DNA from: Hysterangium stoloniferum
Taxonomy: Eukaryota; Basidiomycota; Agaricomycetes; Hysterangiales; Hysterangiaceae
NCBI GenBank assembly: GCA_015178975.1
Contig: WHVD01000049.1
Location: forward strand, 1-64,000
Length of the DNA stretch: 64,000 nucleotides
Direction: 5' to 3'
Shown here: in pieces, positions 56,481 to 64,000 of the stretch
Position numbering within the stretch: position 1 is the stretch's first letter
How the letters are laid out: every line of letters starts with the position of its first letter
Notes under the pieces: model-generated
Told to the model about the DNA's origin: nothing
What the model saw: only the letters and a program-made list of their open reading frames with translations
Database searches by the model: none
Position numbers and translations under genes: made by a program

Positions 56481-56485
56481 ATCCA

Positions 56486-57958
56486 TAATAATACAGTAAT
56501 CACAACAGTAGGAGCAGAGACAGAAACTCTGCAAAAGAGGGGGGAAGAAAGGAGGGGGAGAGAGTTGGAGTGAATTAGGCTAACAAAAATATGAAAAGGA
56601 AATAATGAATAATTTTTTATAGCATTAAAGAAGGTATCAATACTAACCTGGAGTTGTGTGTATCTCACAGGGGGAATAGAAACAGTAATAAAGCCAAAAG
56701 CCACAGAATGGGAAGTCAATTTAACTGTATGAATTATATCTAAGTAAAAAATGGTGAAACTAATTATAGGGAAAGGACTCACTTTCAATACTCCACTTAT
56801 ACTCTTATAGGGAACAGTCACAAAAGCAGTAGAGGGTGCCACAGAAAAGGAATTCAGACAAATACATAGGTCTAAAATAGCCCAAAAACATGAAAAATAA
56901 TGTACAAATAATTTTTAACAGGATGAGGGAAGGTACCAATACTAACATGGAGGTATGTTATCTTCCAGCAACAATAGAAACAGCAATCAAGACAAAATGG
57001 CATAGAATAGAGGGTCAATTTCACTGTATGAATAATCTTTGAGCAAAAAAAGATAAGGTTAATTACAAGGATAGGACTCACCTTCAATACTCCACTTATA
57101 CTCACAGAGAGGACTCAAAAAAGCAGTGGAGAATCCCAGAGAAAAGAATTCAGACAAATGGGTCTAAAATAGCCCAAAAACACAAAGAATAATGTATAAA
57201 TATATTAAAACAGCATGAGAAAGCCCAAAACATACCTGGGATTATAGGACAGCCTTCAGACTGTGTATTTCAAAATTATGAATAAGAAGAACACCTGGGA
57301 AAGGGTAATGTGACTGCAAATAAAATATTTAATTATCATTAAAAAAAGTGAAAATTAATTAATAATAGGTAGGAGCTTACCACACCTTTTATATTGCCTG
57401 AGGAGCTGAGGAAGGCTTAAGATAAATTTTCAATATGGAGGATCCAGAGCCAGTGGATAGCCAGACTCTAACTGTAGAATAATATATTTAATGATTAAAA
57501 AAGCAAAATTTAATATAATTACATAGAGCCCTCAACACACCTTGGTATGGGCCCAAATCCCTTGAGAAATATTCCAGAGATCAGCCCCTTACAATTTAAG
57601 GAGCACAAATCCAGGGGAGGAAGAGGGGAAGGGAGAAAGTGTGGCAGCCTCAAGGCTTTACAGTGGGCTTCCAGGGTTTCCCATGGCTATACTCCTGCAT
57701 GTCACAAAACATCCCAGAATGCTCCCACAGCATCAAAAAAGCTCCCACAAATGCAAAAAAAGTTCCACAAATACTTCTGCACTAACTAACAACAAAAGCT
57801 TAGTCATTAATGGTACTTTTTACCTGCCTTGCTGAGATTTTCAGCATCCAACCATGCCCACAACCCACCAAGTGAGATTCATTTATATGGATGGTCCTTC
57901 AGTAGCTTTACATTTGGGACCCATGATGAGTGAGTCATAGTTGTGAGATCTGATATAC
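56486..57958 (-). repeat. Triplicated exon/intron-like module, unknown gene
   Basis: A module of about 295 bp is present at 56580-56880 and 56881-57175, with a third partial copy to about 57245. On the minus strand each has an exon-like block ending TGGAGTATTGAA next to GTGAGTCC, a short intron ending ATTCATACAG, and a second block ending before GTTAGTAT. The splice signals are kept in the copies, but the blocks have no recognised protein motif and the copies differ in phase. The rest, to 57958, has only chance ORFs. It may be a decayed mosaic gene. Confidence 0.5.
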
Positions 57959-58215
57959 TGTTAAGTTCCATGATGTGACTTATTCTGGAACTATTGGGAA
58001 ATAACTGGGAACTCAGATACTTCCAGGTAGGATTAAGACTTGGCTTCAGCTTATGTGCTGCACCCCTACACAAATGCTCAGACACCCTCAATTTCAGAGG
58101 GCTGATAAGTGTCAGAGAGCTCATGGATATTCAGAGTTCCAAAGATTTACAAATATCAAGCATACAGAAAGAGAAGAGGAAAAAGCTAACTAAGTTGATA
58201 TCAAGGGCAAAGAGC
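57959..58215 (-). repeat. LTR family C, copy 10 (reverse, 3' part only)
   Basis: The plus strand reads TGTTAAGTTCCATG at 57959, the inverse of an LTR 3' end, and it aligns with 24783-25085. The shared motif is at 58038-58068. Homology stops near 58215; beyond it, GC-richer gene-like DNA begins. Confidence 0.7.
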
Positions 58216-58371
58216 TGCTTGCTATCTCACCATGATCTCCAACATTGCTGTGCTCATCACATTATACTTACCGTCATGATGGTATTTTACCTAAAAGTCT
58301 CTGTCAGAAAAACTGCTCGAAATGATCAATAAACATCAACATCTTACTTCACATTCCCCACACGTCCATAG

Positions 58372-58614
58372 CAACTTGTCCCCTTTAAAGACGGCATCAC
58401 CGCTATCGTGTCAGCGCTCGTCGGAACGGATTGTCGATGATGGCCGCGATCCTGGCGACTTTAATGTTTGGTCGGAGAACCAAGCGAAGAGACTGGCGAA
58501 GGCTATAAGACAGGTCTTCGATGTGGAATATTCGACAGAGGTTATTGTGGCTGATGCGAACCTGTCTGCGTTGGCTAATCGAATTCTGGTGTCCTCCATT
58601 AATCTGGTTGTCTG
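58372..58614 (+). CDS. Short ORF of unknown origin, possibly a gene remnant
   Basis: An open stretch with gene-like composition reads ERIVDDGRDPGDFNVWSENQ and AKRLAKAIRQVFDVEYST, then stops at 58614. There is no ATG at a sensible place; one upstream Met lies in AT-rich DNA. It might be an exon left over from a gene neighbouring the Crinkler-type gene. No domain recognised. Confidence 0.3.
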
Positions 58615-58794
58615 AAAATGTGGTGATCACATGGGTTCCTATTTACTATATCCGATGATGATAGCTGCATGAATATTACGAGTTTGCGTCCTTTTATCAG
58701 GATTTGGGGTGAACCATCGATTCTATTGTGACATATAGTTGTGACTTGCACGGCCTTGTCACAGATAGCTTGAACTCCTGTGGGACTTGGCCAG

Positions 58795-61101
58795 GGATTG
58801 GAACGCAATAGCATAGACACGGTTTCTCTCAATTGCCTCGTATACGGCGACAAGCCAGCCTTGAGTCACATCTTCTGTGTCGATACCGCGCCTGCAGAAA
58901 AAATCAGCGACTTGCGATATAAAATCTGGGAAAGCACCGAAAAGCATGTTTCTGCGAAGAATCTCGTTCTCTACACTCCAACAACAGCCATTTCAACTGC
59001 CGATGAAGCCTCCTTTGAGCAGAAAATTACTCAACTAGACCTCAATATGCCGGAGCGAAAGGCTCTTTACGAGCAGCTCAACCCCACGTTTAAGGTATCA
59101 AGATACACCGCCCTTGCTACGCCCGAAGAGGAGCTCCTCCACATACTCGTCGTTGTTCCGAGTGGTGACTATAGTACCTATATATCGGTTGGAGCAGACA
59201 CTGATCCGTTACCACAGAGCCCGTAGGAAAAAGGAAGCGTATGGACTCGGGTAGGTTGTACAGGATTCAGTTGGATGTTCATCTAAACTTGACGCACATT
59301 TTAGACGATGCTGGTCATGGAATTGGTGAACCGCCGCACACCTTGCCCCCCAATATACGAGTAGGAAGTGCTGAAGCCAATCGTAAGTGGTGTGCCTTCA
59401 AGTGTGGATAGCCTTGTTTGTCTGATTTCACATGCCGTCCAGCCATGCCCTCTGACTTATTGGACTACTATTACCGATTCTGGGGAGCTCCCCTTGATCC
59501 AACGTTCACAACACTCCCAAACCGCGCTAATGCCATGGAACATGATGATGATGGTGAATCGAGTGATGAAGACTCGGAAAACGATGTTCTTCCCGGTGAA
59601 CCCTTCTTGGACCTCTGTCCACGGATTCTCGTTCGTGCCGAATACATTCGTGTGTTTGACGCTGTTAAAGCTGTATACGAAGAGTTCCATGACAAACGAC
59701 TGGCAATGGTCACTGGGCAACCAGGCATAGGTGCGAGAAACTTCACTCTATACTCACCCTGTTCGTCATTGTGATTTACATATAGGAAAAACGCTTTGGA
59801 TTCGCTATGCCTTGCGCCGTTGTCTCGGAGAGAAGCAGCCCGTTGTTTGGTACCGAGCCGGAAACTGTTATTTCTTTTCTGAATCGGGTTTGGACATCAT
59901 TAATCCTTTGCTTCACCAAAGCGGCACGAAGCACACGTGGTGCTTTGTGGATTCGACATCGGCTGTTGATACCCTTCCCGTCTCCATCTATGATCCAGCT
60001 AGAAGCTTTTCCCTATTTACGTCACCTCTCCTGAGCAAGAACGCTGGCGCAAACTGCGACAACTCCGCATTCCAACCCGAATTATCATGGATCCGTGGAC
60101 ATTAGAAGAGATTGAGAAAGCGTAGGTGCTGGTATATCTATACTTGCAGCATTGATCAGTGAACTGTCTGCAGATCGGAACTCTATCCCAACCGAGACCT
60201 TGACGATATTCGGGAAAGGTTCTACAACGCTGGCCCGAGTCCACGTCTCTGTTTTGAATATGATCTTATCGATATCGATGACTTTTATCGTGATCGGACG
60301 GTATGGATTAATGCGTCCACTGCTCACTCACTTGCAAAACTCATAGACGACAGCGGACAATTGCGCATGGACGAAGTTTCTCACAGTATTTGCGTCATCA
60401 AGCGTCCTAACCGCAGCAACCTGCGAGCGTATGTTATCTGCCCTGTCACGCTGACCGTCCGCCGGGAACTTCGCACCCAAGTCGTGCGATTTAAAGAAAA
60501 GCAAATTCTCGATCTGTTGCAGAGGTTTTCTCGGGTGCCAACCGCCGGTGGAATGACGGGCGCGTTTTTCGAAGCATACATCCAACAAGCCTTTACTAAA
60601 AAAATTGAATTTCACGCTTATCCGATGTTTCGAACAAGCAACACACGTTCTCGTTGGCACGCTATATTCGGTAATTTCTCGACAAATCCCCAGTTGCAGA
60701 AAGTGCACTCCGATGCATTGCGCAACATGGGCTCCAGCGTTTCCCTCATTGTTAGCCCGAAGCGTATCTTTGTTTACCCGAATACGGAGGAGCACAACAA
60801 GAAGCTTCCGATCGAGGAAGACGTATACTATATACTAAAGGCCGACAACGCTGTTGGAATTGATGCGCTCATCGTTCACAGTGGATATCTCTATTTGTTT
60901 CAGTTCACTGGGGGCTCTATGCATTGTATTAAATCTGGTCTCGAAGGCATACACGACCAATTTACCGGACTCCCGCATCAACGTAACTGGCGTTTTATTT
61001 TCATTGTGCCCAAAGGCCTCGCTAGCTTTGCGTGCCCATACTCCAATACTGGCTTTCTGCGAGATCATCTCCCATATACAGCACAGGTTACTGTGGACTA
61101 A
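58795..61101 (+). pseudogene. Crinkler/RHS-type gene: Ubl-like N-terminus, P-loop NTPase, REase-like end
   Basis: The first part (LNCLVYGDKPALSHIFCVD) resembles the Ubl-like header of Crinkler-type proteins, and LLHILVVVPS the HVLVxxP-like junction. A basic KRKR stretch follows. The P-loop GQPGIGKT is formed by splicing over intron 59731-59785, and WCFVDST is a likely Walker B strand. The C-terminal exon has FYRDRTVWIN, GAFFEAYIQQAF and GIDALIVHSGYLYLFQFT, as in restriction-endonuclease folds. Introns: 59251-59304, 59383-59442, 59731-59785, 60122-60173. Frameshifts near 59222 and 60003 and the lack of an ATG make it a probable pseudogene. Family members in other eukaryotes act on nuclear DNA, as effectors or in conflict systems; that role is inference. 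Confidence 0.7.
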
Positions 61102-61563
61102 TATCGAGTTGATTATCAATCTGTGTTCTGTCAATACAGATAGGGATTCTAGTGTTAGATGCCACATATGGTTGGACATCAAGACTACATAATTGACGTT
61201 TAACAATAGTCGCCCGATGTCAGCTGGGGCGATCAAAATCCCTAGCCAGAGTGACTCAATAAATTTTCTACTGCGAAAGTATGCGTTGGATCATTGCTGA
61301 TAGTCGCTTGTCACGGATGTGGATTCTGAACATCATCTAGATTCGGGTGGTCTTAAATCCTCACCCGGACGTGGGAAGATTTCGTTAAGTTCGAATATTG
61401 GATTGCAACGGGCCCGCCGGCACAATGTAAGGACTGACCTGGTTGCCATAGGAGCTAGAGCGAATTTGAAAAAACTGAGCTCACAGTCTTACAAAACAAT
61501 TGTAAGTCGACCGTTATTTAAATTTAAAGAGAAGGTCGCGGCAGCGAGTCTCGTACATACCAG
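61102..61563. other. Intergenic, no gene recognised
   Basis: A frame at 61319-61630 runs into the Ngaro repeat and has no recognised motif. This is the flank between the Crinkler-type gene and the Ngaro end. Confidence 0.4.
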
Positions 61564-62064
61564 TCCAGCCTCGTCTATGTGTCATGCTAAGAGGAGAGAG
61601 CTGTATGGTTGGGTAGGGGGGGAGCTTTAGCTCTCTGCGTATGCGTGGGAAGACTTGCCGCTCGGGAGGGGTCCTCTCTCACAGTACAACTCTCACTCAT
61701 TTAATATTTAAACTATTCATCAAACAAATAATAAATTGAATAATTGAATAACGTCCAAGTCTTCCACACAACGGAAGGGTGGGTGGGTGAATTAAAACAG
61801 AAAGAATTAAAGAAAGAAAAGTGTGAATGAATGCAATTTCTCAAATACTGTACTGACAGAGATGTTGTAGCAAAACAAAAGGTGTGCGATTCCTTCATAC
61901 GCTCGCTGGACGTTGAGTGCTGAACTCCTGGCATGCAGGGATCGTGCGGCACTCAATACTATCCAGCCTCATCTATGTGTCATACTAAGAGGAGAGTGCT
62001 GTATGGTTGGGTAGGGGGGGAGCTTTAGCTCTCCACATATATGTGGGAAGGCTCACTGCTCACC
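61564..62064 (-). repeat. Direct repeats downstream of a tyrosine recombinase gene (split repeats)
   Basis: A block of about 100 bp is present twice in the same direction, 61564-61663 and 61962-62061 (landmarks TCTATGTGTCAT, CTGTATGGTTGGGTAGGGGG, GGAGCTTTAGCTCTC). About 300 bp separates them. On the minus strand they follow the recombinase ORF. Ngaro elements end in B1-A2-B2 repeats of this kind, so 61962-62061 would be B1, 61664-61961 A2, and 61564-61663 B2. Confidence 0.65.
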
Positions 62065-62115
62065 CACAACAGCAACTGCCTACCAACATGGTGAGACTAT
62101 GCCGCCTACCCAACC

Positions 62116-63239
62116 CTAGGCAGTTACATTCCTGGTTGAAAGGTTTGCCAAATGCCTTGATGCTATTTGTTCAAAGGCCCTGATATATGCTTCATAGGCT
62201 AGTGACTTCCATCTGCCTGTTCCCCATCCCCATGCTTTAAGAATGAGGTTTATTCTGCTTTCTTGAATTATTGGTCTTATCTCACCTTTGTTGTCTAGGC
62301 AGCAAAACAGTGGATCATCAGGTCCAGCTGGGACAACCTTCAATAGATTGATCAATGCCTCTATTGGGCAGACTCCTTGTTGATCTGTCAGGTAAACGGC
62401 CTGGGATTCCCTGCTTTGGTAGTTTTGGCCAAAGATAAGTCCAAATATGCATACCTTTTGCTGTCATTGTCTTGGCTAATTAGGACATCTTTCCACTTTA
62501 AATGTTTCCTGGTATCAAAATGTGACCTGGATGGAATTGTGACCTCCCTGAAATGCATTAAACCCCAAAAAGCACAAGTTGATATGTATGGCCCAAATCC
62601 AGGCATCAAAGGCACTGCTCAAATCCAATGACATTTTCAATGCAAATAGCATCTTTAGTTTATTGGAGGGTGTGGGGGTTGCTTTCAGGTATTACCCTGT
62701 AAGTTCTCCAGCCCTCTTAGTGACCACTCAATTCTCATTCATTCATCATCTGACAATGGTGGTGGCCAACCTTGAGCTATGTGCCATACCCTAACTGCTG
62801 ATAGGGATTTCTGAGTGACACTAACTGAAACAGTTTCAAATGCCATCCCAGTAGTCAGCTCCTCACCAAGCCATGATGAGTCCACTGCCACCCAAAGGGC
62901 AAATGAATGTAATATTGGGAAGGATGCCAGTAGTCTGTCTGCTTCTGCTACAGAGAAGATATCAAAAACTATGTGGAACTTGCAAAGACCTGAACCACAG
63001 CTATTTGTGTCCCACAGTGACACCTCGGATGCTACAGAAGCAAGTAACTGCAGGATTGGGTGCTGCACTGTGGATGGTGGTGGTATGTTGATCCCTCTCC
63101 ACCTGAACAACCTCTCCTTTGCTTTAAACTGAGGTCTCAGTACTGATGGCACTAGGTGTAATGGACCAGTCAGTAGCATCTGCAATGATGAGGCAAATGG
63201 TGCTGATGCCCTTGCCAGTGCTACAGTGACTGGATCCAA
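62116..63239 (-). pseudogene. Tyrosine recombinase of a Ngaro-type retroelement
   Basis: Minus-strand pieces: VFDIFSVAEADRLLASFPIL, then SVSVTQKSLSAVRVWHIAQG, STCAFWGLMHFREVTIPSRS, KDVLISQDNDSKRYAYLDLS, and lastly LLKVVPAGPDDPLFC with GRWKSLAYEAYIRAFEQIAS. The order fits the recombinase ORF of Agaricomycete Ngaro elements. Between WGWGT and GRWK about 30 residues expected in the family are missing, which takes away the H-x-x-R catalytic box. Phase changes occur near 62390 and 62740. It would not be active. Confidence 0.75.
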
Positions 63240-63305
63240 TGTATCAAGTGACTGGGAATATCAACTGTGGCCTGGGTTTGGACTCTTGGGAAGCCTTTGA
63301 GGAAC

Positions 63306-63725
63306 TCAGTGATGTGGCCTCAGGAGAGGGCATCTGCTGTTTTCCCTTGATGGTACGTATTCAGCTCTCAGCTGTATTTGATTTGTGGCTAACAGTTTGT
63401 AAACCTCTTTTAGGATCTTGTTTGTCTCCTTGTTGCATGACCAGCCCTTGTTCAACACAGTCACTATGCCAATGTTGTCCAAATGCACCAAGAAAACAGA
63501 TTCTGATGGATTGTGCTGGCACACCACACCAGATTGTAATGCCATCCTCAGCCCCAACTCCACAACCACTGCCTCTGCCCAGCCAATGTCACATTGGCAG
63601 TGTGGGCCCACTTCAAAGCCAGGGGCCAACTTCCACACTGCCCATTGAGTGCCAACTACCACACCCAATCCAAAGGATATTGTTATGTATTTTAGTGTAT
63701 TTTCCATTTTTTCCAATTTCCCCAA
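63306..63725 (-). pseudogene. Ngaro-type RNase H fragment
   Basis: Minus-strand reading: CDIGWAEAVVVELGLRMALQ, FLVHLDNIGIVTVLNKG, TNKILKEVYKLLATNQIQLR and AEYVPSREN. The Asp-Glu-Asp pattern fits RNase H of DIRS/Ngaro elements. It lies directly upstream of the recombinase gene. The expected RT is not seen to the right up to 64000, so the element is truncated or interrupted there. Confidence 0.7.
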
Positions 63726-64000
63726 ACAAAATCACTAGAAATATCTATTCAAATGTACTTATATCACTACAATAAAATTGTACAATATTCTCCAGATTTA
63801 CCTTAAAATTATGCAATTTATTTCATAATTTTATCTTATAAACTGGGAGAGCTACAAATTTTCTATTTTCTATTCTTTTTTAAATATATATCATTACACT
63901 GGCCACCTGGCACTTATTACACAACATGCGGGAAAATTGTCACAACAGGTGATAGTCATCACAAAGTGCAATGGATGTCATACACACACAGGTGCAAGAG
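63726..64000. other. AT-rich sequence, no gene
   Basis: No ORF with a family motif. The sequence replaces the place where RT would be expected in the Ngaro element. Confidence 0.5.

Noticed and set aside
57547-57789. Plus-strand 80-codon ORF
   Set aside because: No motif and no splice or promoter context; chance frame in repeat-rich DNA.
61319-61630. 103-codon ORF as a gene
   Set aside because: It runs into the direct repeat of the Ngaro end and has no motif.

Overview
The window looks like a transposon-dense stretch of a basidiomycete (Agaricomycetes) nuclear genome. The evidence is short GT-AG introns of about 50-60 nt, Ty3/gypsy pol with a C-terminal chromodomain, and fungal Tc1, Plavaka (CACTA-like), Helitron, Copia and Ngaro-type tyrosine-recombinase elements. 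Remnants of Agaricomycete gene families are also present: alpha-kinase, integrase-core protein, DUF6532-like and Crinkler-type. The species cannot be fixed from the sequence alone. No family name was checked against a database; all are recognised from motifs.

Layout. 1-7162 is the 3' part of a gypsy element: decayed protease/RT start, an open 952-codon RT-RNase H-integrase-chromodomain frame, two extra ORFs of unknown function between pol and the 3' LTR, then the LTR. It sits in an older reverse LTR (7163-7634) that cuts into an alpha-kinase relic (7645-8722). A broken, spliced integrase-core gene lies on the minus strand (8884-10513), with a GGC-rich minisatellite just upstream of its start. 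11266-12211 may be a small spliced gene. 14-23 kb holds two tRNA-like pseudogenes, a Plavaka transposase and a DUF6532-like spliced gene. 20.6-30.2 kb is dominated by LTRs of one family, one of them carrying a complete Tc1 element (26260-27860). 30187-36605 is a second gypsy element with LTR, gag, protease and RT, broken by nonsense changes and cut off in RNase H.

36.6-39.4 kb is degenerate tandem repeats. 39443-40262 is a solo LTR with perfect target duplication. 40.5-46 kb is a Copia pol gene with one part inverted. It is interrupted by a Tc1 element, which is itself interrupted by a 1300-bp mini LTR retroelement (three nested levels). 46453-51634 is a 5.2-kb retroelement with a CCCTC duplication that splits a Ngaro-type gag gene. 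51960-55758 is a truncated Helitron Rep gene hit by two solo LTRs, each with its own target duplication. 56.5-58.2 kb has a triplicated exon/intron-like module and an LTR fragment. 58.8-61.1 kb is a GC-richer, multi-exon Crinkler/RHS-type gene (Ubl-like N-terminus, P-loop NTPase, REase-like C-terminus) with frameshifts. 61564-64000 is the 3' end of a Ngaro-type element on the minus strand.

The parts do not form a pathway; the window records successive insertions. The best candidates for something little described are the post-pol ORF pair of the first gypsy element, a motif of about 31 bp kept in nine otherwise diverged LTRs, the spliced HTH/DDE integrase-core gene, and the Crinkler-type NTPase-nuclease gene.
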